From Prostheceraeus crozeri (Eukaryota > Platyhelminthes > Polycladida > Euryleptidae): a DNA stretch of 64,000 nucleotides. The stretch spans positions 310,001 to 374,000 of the forward strand of contig CAJQUW010005321.1 of assembly GCA_907163375.1 (NCBI GenBank), read 5' to 3'. Made by a program: the position numbers and the translations under genes. Below are positions 38,273 through 50,720 of this stretch, in pieces. The notes under the pieces were generated by a model. The model worked only from the letters and a program-made list of their open reading frames with translations, did not search any database and was not told where the DNA came from. Every line of letters starts with the position of its first letter. The stretch's first letter is position 1.

Positions 38273-38648
38273 GATGGGACGCAGATTGCAGTTTTTGGCT
38301 AAAATGAAATTTCGTATGTCTTCTCTGATTAAACAAAAACTACTAAGCCCAGTCATAATTTTTGGCATGATGTCTTCAGGTCATTTCCTTTCATTTTCAT
38401 GCATCCGTCTATATAGCTAAACGCATTTAGATTTGGCGCCTCTTCATGTCGGAACATTTTGAGCTACTTTATCCACATTCTCATACATTGCCGATTAGAT
38501 GCATGATAAAAGCACATGCACATCACAGGAAATGACCTGAAGACATTCCATGCCAAAAATTATGACTCTAGGCTTCGTACTTTTCGTTTAATCAGAGAAA
38601 ACATACACAATATCATTATACCCAAAAACTGTAAATTGCGTCCCATTA
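38273..38648. repeat. Inverted repeat with about 130-bp arms
   Basis: 38273-38400 and 38517-38648 match in reverse. Both carry TTCTCTGATTAAAC, ATAATTTTTGGCATG and CTTCAGGTCATTTCCT. It is followed directly by dispersed repeat copy 2. Confidence 0.75.
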
Positions 38649-38655
38649 GATTAAC

Positions 38656-38810
38656 GTGGTTTTCTTTGATCTTGTCTGACAAGAAGAGGAACTCACTAGA
38701 ACTCGGCGGACGTGCCGATTCTTAGTAGGCATAGGGTGTACATCATTCTGTGAAAGTCCCACTTTTGGCCTCGTTCCCTGCAGAAACTCGTTCTGGCTGC
38801 CGGACTACCA
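38656..38810 (-). repeat. Dispersed repeat, copy 2
   Basis: Inverted copy of 26350-26517. It adjoins the inverted repeat at 38273-38648, so the two may be parts of one element. Confidence 0.75.
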
Positions 38811-39906
38811 GTTTTTTTTCGAAATTTCAGTACAAGGGACGTGACCTGCATGGCCATGACCACTTCACGAGTTGTCGGGAAATGACTTTGAATTGACTTC
38901 TAACTGCTTTCTGTTCAGACGATGAGGTCGGGAGAAGTCAGATCAAGCTGCAGACATCGCTGCACTTCAAGTTATCTCCCCTAATTCAGAAAGTACCTGT
39001 CCGATTTGCAGAAATTTTGGCATGTGGGTATAAAATATCCTCATTCGGATTTCTTCGGATTTTAGACAAATTTGAAAACATGGGGTTGGGGGACAACCCA
39101 TAAGTACCGTAGTTTGAATTTGGTAAGAAAAATTTTGACAGGTTATGCAACAAGTCATCCAAAAATACAGTTGTAGCTAAGATAAATGAAAGTACATTAA
39201 TTAGCCATTTCACCTATCCAATGAACATATTTTTCACATAAGCTACAGTATTCCATTCAACATCTTTGATGACAAAATCACTTATGCAGAAATCAAAACT
39301 AGATGTACATCCATCAGTGTATATTTACATGTACATATTTACAAGTTAACAAAAGGCTTATAGAATTGATGATTAAAACGTTTCCATCATTTTGGGAAGG
39401 GAACAAAGAATTAAGTTAAATCTACCGTTTGCTGTTTAGAATATCTGTTCTTACGAATGGCGCACGCATCGTAGTCAGTCAAATGCAGCAATTTTCTGAT
39501 TGCATCTTCACCATCAAAACCAACGAGGATATGCATTACATGAAAACGACACCCTATAACTTGATGAGTCTTATGAAATGTGCTCAATTTAAAGAGCATA
39601 TTGTTGACTGCAAATCGAGCAGTAAATCGGTACTTCACCGATCGATTTTTTGGTACGATGGTACAATTACGTTAATTAGCATATCATAGCAATAAATTGA
39701 GTTGTAGAGAATCAAAAAAGAACATCAGAAAATCATGTAAGTACATGGGATTGATCCCCTTAGTTGCTAAAATCAGCAGTCAGACATATTCATTATCTTC
39801 GAAAGTGTAATGCTCGGAGGATGATAAAGATGAAAGATGAATCAGTACGTGTATATGACTGACGATACAGATGATTGCACATATATTCAAATACCTGTTT
39901 CTACCC
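38811..39906. other. 3' flank of WD40 gene, no other gene seen
   Basis: No coding signature. It probably holds the 3' untranslated region of the minus-strand gene near its right edge. I did not find a canonical AATAAA on the minus strand close to the stop codon. Confidence 0.4.
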
Positions 39907-41722
39907 TTATTTCCCTTTCATGTCCATGTGAAGCTCTAATAAGGTCGATGCGAGATGCTCCAGATCTGGACAACAAAAAGCAGAGCAATGAATTAATTCA
40001 TCCACTTGTCCCCTTATTCTCGTAGCTGCCAATTCTGATAGACGCGCTCTATCCTGTTCCGATCTCTTATCAGCGTATTTGTTTGAGCTAGCAGGTCTTG
40101 CAAGGGCTTCGATCTTGCTCATCAAGCCATTTCCTGAAATACCCGGTACTTCTAATACATCCGAGTCGAGCTCTTCTTTCGTCTCCATGTCCACATCATC
40201 TCCTTCTAGCCTAATTCTCAGCAGTCCATCCTCAGTATTAGAGCTCAATGCGAAAAGCACGGCATCCGCTGTGATGACACTGCAACAGACTGAAAAATCC
40301 ATTTCTATTGACCGCATAACATTTCCATTATCGATGTTGAGGACAACACACAATCGTTTGCGTGTCATCGCAGCCATCCAACGAGGATTCACCCCAACAG
40401 TTGGCAATGCGATCGAAGTTGTGTCCATAGACAAAAGAGTTTCTTCTTTCTCTCCCTCTACAAACTTCCACACAGCCCCTACGCTAGATTTTCCTATCAC
40501 AGTATCCCCAGCCAATGTCCATTCCACTTCTTCCAAACAACCACTATCAACCGTCCCTTTCCATACTGATTTAGGTTGTACTGGACGACTCGATTTCCAG
40601 TTGAACACGATCATCTGCAGGCCACCGACCACTGCTAGTTGTACGTCTCGCGGTCTGAAACGTAGGGATATTGGACAAGCTGTTCCAACTGACCATTCCG
40701 CCAGCTGTTCCCAATGTCCTTCAATTTCTCCAAATAATGATACATTTCCGTCTTTCAGTCCAACTGCCAAATCACAACTAGACGGGGAAAAGTGAATATC
40801 TGTACACTCACCCAGATGGCTGACATTAGAGCATTGTATTAATGACCAATCAGTGGCATGGGACTCGAGACTTCTTCTCCACCATTTTAGACGATGGACA
40901 CTGCGCTTGCTATCGCCCAAAACGAGCGTCTCCCACGTAGCCATGGTGTCTCCAGTGGCGTTCATGGCCAGACAAGTGATCTCAGTGGCACAAGATGAGA
41001 CAGGATGCCTCCAGATATCACTTTTATCTGGAGCTAGTGCCACATAATTCTCACTGGTAACGTCAAGTTCATTCTTACCGCCAATTCCCTTTTCTATCCA
41101 TTGCAGATGACCAGGACGAGATCCTATGACTACCGTATTAACTCGAGGATCCCAAATAATGCTAGGTGAATGAAACGGACATCCCTTTCTGCTTGCTAAA
41201 GTAGGAATACCCCTCAACAACCGTCCTTGTACTTCTTGAGTCAATTCTAAACCAGTGCCGGGTCGCAAGAGAAGAAGAACACGATTGGTAAGTACTAGGA
41301 ACACACAGTCTGAAGCAAGAGCACCGACAGAATGAACAGGTGAACACAGACGAGGAAGAAGTTTACGACGCGTCGAAGAAGCTCCACCGTCAGTAAGATC
41401 CCACTGCACAAGAACGGCCTCGTGACCGCCACTGAAGAGAAATGTTCCTGATGTAGAATAGCTCAGACACTTAATGGCCAAAGCGTGCCAGTGCAAACGA
41501 CGTTGTGCAGCTCCTTTGTCGAGATAACTGCCATCACGCCGTCGTTTACGAGAATGGTCCTTCTTGTTGGGGTTATCATTTTCTTGTTTAGAAGGCTCAG
41601 AGTAGCGCCAAATGCATATTTCACCCGTTGAAAGTCCAGCGGCTACCTCTCTTTGGGATGGATGGAGAGCGACAGTTGTAATTGAGGTTTTGCGCACTAG
41701 GTTAGTCCCATCTATCGCCACA
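39907..41722 (-). CDS. WDR75: WDR75/UTP17-like protein, large 3' exon
   Basis: One exon of about 605 codons ends at TAA 39907. A pyrimidine-rich TTTCGTTACAG acceptor ends at 41723, so coding begins at 41722 in phase and the first four residues of the open frame are intron. Landmarks follow WDR75: HPSQREVAAGLSTGEICIW; LHWHALAIKCLSYSTSGTFL with FSGGHEAVLVQWD; LPRLCSPV; DPR...GSRPGHLQ. A basic linker (KKDHSRKRRRD) is inserted after the first repeat. The C-terminal ELIHCSAFCCPDLEHLASTLLE fits the helical tail of the family. WDR75 is a t-UTP subunit of the nucleolar SSU processome. About 200 N-terminal residues must lie upstream. Confidence 0.82.
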
Positions 41723-42019
41723 CTGTAACGAAACAAATGGAAAAATTTGAAATGGACCTAGCTCACAAATAATGATATATCATGAATAACGGACCACGTG
41801 TATTATGTCTATTTAAAGGTGCAATTCGGCCAAATTCATTTGTTGCTTTAATTCACACATCAATGCTAGCCGCATCCCTGATCCCCGCTCGCTACATGAT
41901 TTCATATATTTCATTAATGTTGAAGCACAGGAGCGTAGAAAAGTTTCGTGATGACGTCATCGCGGAAACGCTCTCAATTGAGAGAGATTGGCGGAACTCT
42001 GACAGGAAGTTTGATTTAC

Positions 42020-42166
42020 CTGCCTCGAGCACGTAGCGCTTCCTGACCCTCACACAAAGCAGAAATGACAGATCGTGCTATATTACACGTCGAAATTAAG
42101 AGAAGAATCTCATTCATTAAAAGTGATGATAAGTCTTCGGATTTGACAGATATAAGTACATAGGAG
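42020..42166 (-). CDS. Candidate upstream exon of WDR75-like gene
   Basis: On the minus strand a frame stays open from an AG at 42167 to a CGAGGCAG|GTAAAT donor at 42019, and its end phase matches the acceptor of the large exon. The protein (SEDLSSLLMNEILLLIS..., EALRARG) is not clearly similar to WDR75, and the acceptor is weak. It could be coincidental. Confidence 0.3.
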
Positions 42167-42279
42167 CTTAGTTATACAGGCAATCAAGCAAGTACTTTTC
42201 ATGTACATGTACATGTCATAAGTCAAAGTAATGCAAATAGGAAATGAGATTGAAATTGTGATTGTCAAATTGATGACAG

Positions 42280-42285
42280 TTTATT
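42280..42285 (-). terminator. AATAAA poly(A) signal
   Basis: AATAAA on the minus strand 49 bases beyond the stop codon of the candidate last exon. Confidence 0.4.
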
Positions 42286-42333
42286 AAGCTACATAATTAT
42301 ACATGTATGCACTCTCTGATAATGTGTAAAACC

Positions 42334-42501
42334 TTATATTGCTTTTTCAACACCTAGAATTTCCACTTGATACCAAAGACCTTGATGAGCATGATTTAGT
42401 AGGAAAGCACCAGGACTCCAGTCTAGACCAATCGCTCCAGTAATTCTCATGCGATGATGAAAATCATCCCAGCAGCCATTATAATAGAATATAATGCTTA
42501 C
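42334..42501 (-). CDS. Candidate last exon of unrecognised gene
   Basis: The minus strand reads YYNGCWDDFHHRMRI then GAIGLDWSPGAFLLNHAH and GLWYQVEILG before a TAA at 42334. A possible acceptor (AAATTAG) precedes it, and an AATAAA lies 49 bases beyond the stop (42280-42285). The sequence looks like genuine protein but I do not recognise it. If real, it is either the end of a neighbouring gene or an N-terminal WDR75 exon, though the exon phases seen do not fit the latter. Confidence 0.4.
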   Translation of the reverse strand, partial: VSIIFYYNGCWDDFHHRMRITGAIGLDWSPGAFLLNHAHQGLWYQVEILGVEKAI

Positions 42502-43306
42502 TAATTTAAATGATTAATTGAAGGATGAGGACTGATGGCGTTCTCCAATCCGCAAGTGTACAAATGCAATGCTACTGCAACCAATGGATTAATCAGTTCT
42601 TAAAAGAACTCAATCGAGCTTTCTCGTGGCAACGAATTAAAATTGATCAGCTTTGGTCCAATATTTGGTAAAAATGGAAATCTTAAGACTTGTAACACTG
42701 CTCTTTCTTACTGTTAATATACTAATACCATAGATTCCAAACACTGCCGCATCCACGTTCAAAACAGACGTCCAATATACTGTACCGACTACAGATGCAG
42801 GTAGTGGAAATAGAATAGGACAATGGTCACCATAGGTTAAGGAAATTAAAAATGGATATTATAAAACAATAGGAGACCGATAGATAAAAATTGGAAAAGT
42901 AGGAGGTAAAACTAGGGCCCTGCGAGTACTCGACTCAACTCGACATTTCATTGTACCGTTCAAGTACTCGAACGATTCGACGAATACTTGAACGATGATG
43001 AGTAATCGAGTTGGCGATCATGCGTAAAAATATACCGTGTTTGCATAGCTTTCTTATTTCGATTACAACGAATTTCTTTAATGACTTACTACTTTAGCGT
43101 TTTTATTCAGCATTATGTTTTGGTCACAGCCTGGTCACGGCAATATTGTAAGGTTGCAATGAAATGTTCTCTAAATTTTTTTGGAAACGTATATTTCATT
43201 GTAAAACGTTTAAGTAGAAACAAAGTCATGCAAAATTATGTCGAAGTCACAGATACAAAATTGGTGTATACAAATAAAAAAAGGGAAGCAAGTTCACAAG
43301 AGTGGG

Positions 43307-45607
43307 CTACGTTCTCATGCCCGTCACCGAGTTCACCATTCGCGATGACAGATGGTGGATCTCATGATTATTTGGACAGTCTTTGTATGCACGATGTCCT
43401 CGCAAACACATCTCCATCGATCGAATTAATGAGAAGCTGATCCTTGTTCGCAGCAGTGTCACTTCATGCGAATAGTTCGTGTTTCGCTTCAATGATAACA
43501 AGTGAGCAACACGTTTGATAGCTGCTCGAGCAGCTGGCCCACATCCCCCTGATGAGCAGAACACCATCGGGATAAAGCTCGCATGCTCCACTTCGCGAGC
43601 TCGCTCACCATATTGTCTCCTCTTCTCATTCTCATGGTGGGCATATGACTTCCTCGGTTCCATTTTATTGCTGCGACCGAACGGGGAGAACACTCTAATA
43701 TCTAGGTATGTTCGATGATACCGATCCCCGTAAAGGCCTGATGCGCAAATGTCTAATCTGGCTTCATCGCCGGTGATCGCTGTTCTATAATCGAAGAGCT
43801 CGTTGTCGAGTGGTTTCAAGGGCAGGCTCAACCGCAACGTCATGTGTCACTTCCCGAAGCATGGTAGCGAAAAGATCTCGAAGGCTATTGTGCCTGAGGT
43901 TAATGAAACCTCCAACATGGCAGGACAGTGCATGTTCGACGTTGAACCCTGATCCACACACGCACTTCGATGGGAGTCGGATTGGTTGCCATCCGTATCG
44001 GAGGCATAAGGCATCCCGAAATGAGGTTTTGTCGAGGGAGAATCCATACCTTTCGATCGGAAGAGAAAGCAACCAAGAAGACGCTCCGGTTTCACTGGCA
44101 AGAGCTCTTAGATATTTCTGATGCTCAGACAACTGGGAGTGGAGTTCTTTGGCTCGGATAACTGACCCTTTCCTTTTTTCGATTCGTATTAGTGTTTTCA
44201 CTCGCATTTGTTCTTCGTATGCTTGAGTTGGGTTGTCATGGCTGAGAGGCGCACACAATCTGATTGATTCATTGAAATGTTCGGAGCAATTTCGTAAATC
44301 AGTGATCGCCAGTCCACCATCTCTTACAGGTAAACTCAATAAAGCCCGCTCAAGATCTCCAGGTGCTTGTCTCCCTGTTATTGCTGGAATCAATGTGCTC
44401 GATATCTTGCCCTCCAAATGGCTGAGTATCCAAGCGTTGGGCGTTGTGCGCATGATGTAGTTCAATTTCGGCAATATGCCTCTAATCAGACAGCTGTAGG
44501 ATGGGTGAGGAGCAGATGCTGCAAATTTGGAGAGATTAGTCAATAATTTGTCAAATTTCTGCATCTTTCGCCTGAGAAAATCATCACATGAGGTCTTTGA
44601 GCCAATTGTGGATCCAAGTATTGTGTGCCCATCTGTGTCTTGAAATACAGTCTGCGCTGCTGTGACATGATCATATTTGACAACGAGATGACATTTGATG
44701 GCATTTGGAAAATATCCATATCCAGGCCCCAACTCATTCAGATGATTCCAAAACGCTCTTAGTTCCGAAAGTCGCCCAACTACAGATAAATCATCTGCAT
44801 ACCACTTCTGAAGCAATCCACTATTCATTTCTTGAAGCTTCTTTATCAATGGCAACACCCCTATTCCGTACATGGCCATTGCGAGTGGATCTCCTTGCGT
44901 TGTTCCTTCAAGTGACCATAATGTTCTGTTGCCTGCGAAAAGTTGACAGGGCTCTGATAAGAATTCTTCAAAGCAGTAGTGAGAGATGGACAAATGGTTG
45001 AGATATTTTTCAGTGCTATCTGTCGGTTCAATGAATTAAATGCATTTGAGGCGTCAATCAATAGAATAGCCTCACTATTTTCAGATTGAAACTCCTCTCG
45101 GAGAACATGGATAGCATGTTCAATTCCGGCGATCTGACCGCAGCATAGCTGCATATTTCCGGCCACTGATAGAATGTCAGATCTCACACATGCCAGTATG
45201 GCGCGACCAATTATTCTCCTGGGGACTTCACCTATTCCAATAGGTCTCACTCCTGGATCTTTGTCCAGCGGAACAAGTCGACAAGCATTGTAAGCAGTGA
45301 GTGTGTCTGCATCTACACATTGGCTTGCAATACGTCTTGCAACAGAAGCGAAAGCATTGCGCATGTCTGAGGAATGGCGTCCGAAAGAGGTTAATATTCT
45401 TCTCCACTCTTCTGCGTCTAGTCCAGAGGGCCCACTGGCACCCTTTGTGTGCATTGCTGCTGAAAAGATGCTTTCTGAATCAATCGAATCGAAAATAACT
45501 TGGTGAAACATTGGTGCTCCGGGCCAGCTGTCACAAATCAGGTCAGAGTTTATCGGTCCAGGATGCGGATGCTTTTCATTCAATAACTGCTCTCTAAATT
45601 CAGTCAC
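43307..45607 (-). pseudogene. RLE-class LINE reverse transcriptase, 5'-truncated and frame-shifted
   Basis: The minus strand encodes a reverse transcriptase (LVPLDKDPGVRPIGIGEVPRR, LIDASNAFNSL, GTTQGDPLAMAMY, WYADDLSVVG). It continues to a CVCGSGFNVEHALSCHVGG zinc knuckle with RHNSLRD, then RLDICASGL...YLDIRVFSP, which resembles a restriction-like endonuclease, and YGERAREVEHASFIPMVF. The frame changes near 44970 and again near 43840. The 5' part of the protein is missing. The structure suggests an R2/NeSL/HERO-like class, whose target-primed insertion uses an RLE. Confidence 0.75.
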
Positions 45608-46670
45608 ATTTAACGACGGCCAATCACATCAAGCCGATTGGTTATTCCTATCTCAATCTCTCTCCGTTGTGCACCGTGTGTCACGACGAAATCGATCGAG
45701 TGAGTGAGTGAATTCCTCTCATTTTATCTCCACGGTGATGAATTTCAGAGCCACTTAGACAGGCCAGACCAATGCAGGATTTTCTCCACGGCTAGCCTGA
45801 GTTCCCGTATTGTCAGGCGAAGCTGCTCAATTTGTGAATCCCAATGTTATGTACTTAATTTCTGTACCTTCTTATTTTTCACTGGACCACATGACTAATT
45901 GACTAAGCCTCAGGAAGAACCACTTCGCCACTGACATACTTCTTCGACTTCATAACCATTCAACATAACATACATCTTCGAATTCATATATCTGTTAGTC
46001 AATAGCTTCGCCGTCGGTCCTTGAATTCAACTCTCACTGAAAATCATAGTAGGTCACATCATAATGCTGTCATAGTACTGTACTATAATAAATTTCTCGA
46101 AGTCAAACGAATTGTCATTTCAACTTTTTAAGGGATAAGTTTGGTGACCTAGTGAATGTGATCCGTCTTATCCAATGTATATAAAACTAATTGAAAAACG
46201 ACAAACTGTTTCGCAGATTTCGTGCGGAAAAGGGTCTTAATTCGTCCATTCCCCTTTTCCTCTGATTTTTGTATGCCACCTCTCTTACATGCTTTCTTAG
46301 GCGGACATCCATCAGTAGGACCCCTTCATATTAAAAGAAACGTACCCAATATCAAGAATCACTTAGTATTATACTCGGAAGGCCTCAGACACATGAGTGT
46401 CGCATGTAGATATCGCTTTTGCAGATAAGGTATAACATTATCCGGTTCATTTGTCTGTAGAAATTCCCGTAGCGGAGTCATTGCCTTAGCACGCTGTTAT
46501 CTAAAGTGATTCATCAGTCATCTCATCTGTTACTATTCGAATCAATAGATTTTCCTGGTGGCTCAGGGTTCAACCCTCAAACCTGGGGAAGAAGACACAA
46601 TAAACGAGGAGTAGGAGTAAGGTGACGTAGACGTTGTTACATAGCCCATGCGCTCTACTAGTAATCCTTG

Positions 46671-46800
46671 CCAGGTATTCAGAATAGAGGCACACTTTCT
46701 TGATAATCTTTAATAATGTTTAATATCTATAGGTATTCATCCAGGTATTCAGAATAGAGACACACTTTCTTAATAATCTTTAATAATGTTTAATATCTAT
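46671..46800 (+). repeat. 70-bp tandem duplication inside hAT
   Basis: Two copies starting CCAGGTATTCAGAATAGAG at 46671 and 46741 with two differences seen. They lie near the right end of the hAT element. Confidence 0.88.
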
Positions 46801-47544
46801 GAAAATTTTGCCCGACTCGACTCGAGATTGACAAAAGCCCGACTCGCAGGGCCCTAGGTAAAACATGGAAATACGATGACACTACTACACCGATTACAAG
46901 TGAACTAATGCCACAGTGTATTTGACACTTTACATGGTGGATAATGGTAATAGTGGATAAGTGGAAAGTGGATAATGGAGGTAAACAATAGAACTACAAT
47001 GATACTCTACTACACCGAAAGCAATGAAACTATACACACTATCCCTAAGACTACACATGGAAAATACTATTTCTTCACTTGAACTTTTTATCGCCAGTTT
47101 TTAATCCGCCTACAATACTTCATGGAATCCAACATTTCTTTATTTGAAATACAATACATCGACCACTACTTCAGCTACCGATTAAGGGATATAAAAATAA
47201 ATCATAATACTGCAGTCCGTCAGTCATCAGCAGGTACTCGTCTAATTGTGTTTCTACCTCTATAATTGAGATAAGACCGCTTCATTAACAGACGATTTCC
47301 AGGGCGTTCCAGGCTCATACACAACCTTGATTTAAGGTGCATTAGATATATTGAAGCATAAGGCGATGGCTTCGAAAATAAAAAGGATAGTTCTCAAATG
47401 CAGTCTTGACTTGAATCCAAAATGCTGTTTGATGACGACAGCTTGTGAACGAAGAAATGATGGCTGAGATAAAAGTGTGTTTTGAAATATTTTCTAATTT
47501 TATTTTGTGTTTCATTGTTTTTTTTTAATTAATGCTAAGGTTGA

Positions 47545-49235
47545 TGCCAACTTCAACAACTTACGAAGAAATGGAGAATGCAAATCAACCCAAGTAAAAC
47601 TGAGTACATTCTTTTCTCAAATTGGACCAAAGAGGCGAAATGGGAGGGAAATATTTACCTCAACAACACAAGAATAAAGAAAAATGACTCCCCGAAATTT
47701 CTCGGAATTACATACGACTGGAATCTGTCATTCAACAATCATGTCAAATATTTTAAAAGGAATATACAAAAGAGATTGAGAGCTCCGCAAGCAGTGTCAC
47801 ATTACAAATGGGATAGGCATAATGAAGACATTCAAAGTCTTTACATTGGATTAATCAGGACAGTCATTGAGTATGGCGCGGCTGGCTGGCTCCCCTGTAT
47901 CAGTAAGAGCAACATAGAATCTCCTGAATGTGAGCAAAACAAAGCTGCTACACTCATCTCTGGTTGTTACAAAAGTACTCCTACTGAAAAAACTCCTCCG
48001 TGAAGCAGAGCTCGTCTCCATTTCTGTAAGAAGCAATATGTTGGCGTCTATTGCAAACGAAAAGTATACGAGAGACCCCAAGAATCCAAATAATCAAATT
48101 TTCAACAAAGGAAACGACGGAAGAACAAAATAGGAGAAAGTAGGCAGAAGCTGGAGGGAAGTGGCAAAGCAGATCGAAAAAGTCGAAGACCTTGGAATCA
48201 CCAAGCACGATCAACTAGTTAAACATCACACTATCCCGCCGTGGAACAGTATAACCACCCATGCAACACTTCTAACTGGCTGCAGCAAGAAATAAGATAC
48301 AGATACTCTGAGAAAGAAAGCTGAAGAAACAATTGATACAAGACTGAAGGACATGGACGTTCAGATCTGGACTGACGGATCAGTGATGGAAAATCAGAAA
48401 CGAGGTGGCAGCGGTGCAGTAATCATATGGAATGAAGGGGACTACTCGACAGTCCTTGCACCTGCAGGTAGATGGTGTAGCAGATACAATGCTGAATTGG
48501 TTGCATTGAGGATCGGCCATGAGAAAGCCATGAAAGACCAGCAATGGGACAACTGTAGAAACGTTGCTATCTGTCTTGATAATAAAGGTGTGATTGAAAA
48601 AGATACGAAGTGGGCACCTGGACGTCAGAACATCAAACGAAGACCAAGCTTGGAACATCCTACAGAAAACAGCAAACAAATACGTTCTCATTCAATGGGT
48701 CCCCAGTCGTGTCGGTGTGCATCGGAATGAGATCGCAGACACGACTGCAAAGGATGCCACTAATTTAGACCAGAAAGAGATTCCTATCAATATCGACACA
48801 GTGAAATCCAAACTACGAGCAAGCCTTGCCAACGAATGGAAGAAGAATAACTGCCATTGGAAGTACAACCATCAAGAAGAAGTCAGTTTGAGTAGATCAG
48901 AACGCACCGAACTTGCAAGATACAGGACATTCTCTTCTTCTCAAGAAGTATCGCCATGGTATCGGTCTAGCAGAGGAGGCAATCTGCGATGAATGTGGCG
49001 AAGAGGAAGAAAGCCTGGAGCACAACCTCATCAGGTGCTCAAGATGAGATGTGCAGCGTTATACTAATTTTCACGCCATCCACCCGGACCCCGCCCAAAT
49101 TTCCACCACCCAGTTGATGAGTTATATATTTGAGGACAATCGGTCGTCTCTAGCGACTGACGTCAATGTGTTTTCACACCGAACGGGCCAAAACAACAGC
49201 AACAACAATCACAAGTGTACTCAGATGCAATAGAT
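47545..49235 (+). pseudogene. I-like LINE remnant: RT C-terminus plus RNase H
   Basis: Starts within the reverse transcriptase (LTKKWRMQINPSKTEYILFS, then PKFLGITYD, IRTVIEYGAAGW) and continues to an RNase H domain near 48353-48780: WTDGS, AELVALR, CLDNKG and a final HRNEIADTTAKDA, giving the D-E-D-D set. A Cys/His segment (CDECGEEEE...H...C) follows at about 48985-49045. Frames shift near 48000, between 48130 and 48350, near 48620 and near 48955. The first part of the element is missing. RNase H plus this RT type points to the I/R1/Outcast-like group. Confidence 0.7.
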
Positions 49236-50260
49236 TATTTTTTCAAGTTGAATGTCTGTTTGACTATTTAATACATCCATATCTTGATCTGTAGGCCTAA
49301 TTTACTACCTACATAATCATAGAAAGTTAATTATACTGACAATAATACGATGATCATAATTTCATAGGTTGCTGTAAGAGGAATGAACTTGAAGTCATTG
49401 ACTTTTTTGCCACCATTCAGCAACATGATGAAAAAAATGATATCAAGATTTTCGATTGTAATCCAAGAATTCTCGAGTGCAGGGAATCCCTGGAACATTT
49501 CCATTCATACATGTAGCTATGATGTAATTATGCGCTGTGATGTGGTTTGAAAGTCAAATGGGTGTGGCAATGAGGAGTAAAGAAAGAAATTAGCAAAAGG
49601 GAAGTTGTCTCTGGTTATAGGACTTAATGAACATGTGAAATTCCGTTACCATGTAGCACCAATTATGTTTTTTATTGCTACTAATGGAATAATTTTCACA
49701 ACTCGGACAATATTTGGAAATAGCATTGTCTACTAACCCTAAAACGACACAGCATTTACCGTGTATTTTCATAATGGAACACCATGTCATGAGACATGTG
49801 CTATATACCTGTAAAAGTAATGTCAACTTTTTGAAATTCCGTTACTGAGCAGTTTTATGGATATAGAAGAGATTTCTCAAAAATTCTTTTCTGTGTCATC
49901 GAAGAGCCTACACACACGACACATTTCAAAAGGAAAATAGATCTTGACTGAGTAGCAGTCTTGTTAACAGTGAAAATTCTGTTACCGATTGGCCAGCCCC
50001 ATTAGATAACACCGTATTATGCGAACTTAACTGTATATATCTAGTATGAATACAAGGATTCAATTTAAAGCTATCATACATAAGTTTAGGAGCCTCCTGC
50101 TCCATGAACGAGACATAATAATGGATAATTAGAGCCCACCTTTAGCTAACCATATAGCTACGTACCTGTGTACCTATGTCAGTGCTATGTGTCAACCTGT
50201 GTTTCATCCTAAAACAGGAATCATCAACAGGCTCAGTTCGCAACTCTCAACATCAACACA
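49236..50260. other. AT-rich region, no gene recognised
   Basis: No supported coding region or clear repeat. Confidence 0.45.
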
Positions 50261-50269
50261 TGCTCTATA

Positions 50270-50720
50270 TTTCGACTATGCACATATATTTCCATCGTCG
50301 ACTATATATACTAAGAAAAGTGAAGCGATACACTGATAAACGCAATCTTCTATTGATTTATAATGCGCTAATTCGCTCTGATGGAGTATGCCTGCCAGGT
50401 TTTTGTGTCTCTACCGAAAAAACTCAGTATGAAACTTGAAAGAATTCAAAAGCGTGCTTCTAAATGATCGATCTTCAGCAAACCGAAGTTGACAGATACT
50501 CATCACTTATAGAAAGACGTGAGCAAATCAGCAAGAAGCTTTTTACGAGGCTGGCATTATGCACCAGACATTTTGTATACAAATATGTCACCAAACGCCT
50601 CCGTTATTCTAGACATTTTGATGTTCGAATCTGCTACTACAAAAAGCTGAAGCAATCTTTCTTCGATTATGTCACCACCCTCATGAATTTTGATATTTCG
50701 AAAGGCACCTTCTGAAGATT
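50270..50720 (+). pseudogene. CR1/L2-like LINE scrap (RT C-terminal region)
   Basis: The plus strand reads RLYILRKVKRY...KRNLLLIYNALI, then LSMKLERIQKRASK and IERREQISKKLF. This is the arrangement of the RT thumb and C-terminus in CR1/Jockey-type LINEs (RLY-L-L...YN-LI, LE-IQKRA-R-I, L--RR---). A frame change near 50410 and a stop near 50463 interrupt it. Only about 450 bases are recognisable. Confidence 0.55.

Larger units (their letters stand above)
42913..46856. mobile_element. hAT-type element carrying a LINE
   Basis: Flanked by the 8-bp duplication GGTAAAAC (42905-42912 and 46857-46864). Terminal repeats begin TAGGGCCCTGCGAGT and end in the exact inverse, matching the hAT pattern of 8-bp duplications and short repeats starting YAGGG. 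Sub-terminal regions are rich in ACTCGA-type motifs. No hAT transposase motif was found. The interior is largely a minus-strand LINE. The collinear copy without this insert (52100-53560) supports the ends. Confidence 0.9.
42745..47265 (+). repeat. Unclassified interspersed repeat, copy A (split by hAT)
   Basis: Two pieces, 42745-42912 and 46857-47265, are collinear with the inverse of 52100-53560. Landmarks are ACTACAGATGC, CACCGATTACA, GTAAACAATAGAACTACAAT and CAGTCCGTCAGTCATCAGCA. The hAT element at 42913-46856 sits between them with its 8-bp duplication. The repeat is about 0.6 kb, partly built of related internal units, and its class is unknown. Confidence 0.8.

Noticed and set aside
40079-41047. 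Long plus-strand open frame opposite the WD40 gene
   Set aside because: Antisense shadow of a coding exon with recognisable WDR75 landmarks on the other strand.
46550-46600. GGTTCAACCC resembling a tRNA B box
   Set aside because: No matching A box, no cloverleaf, and no typical SINE body around it.
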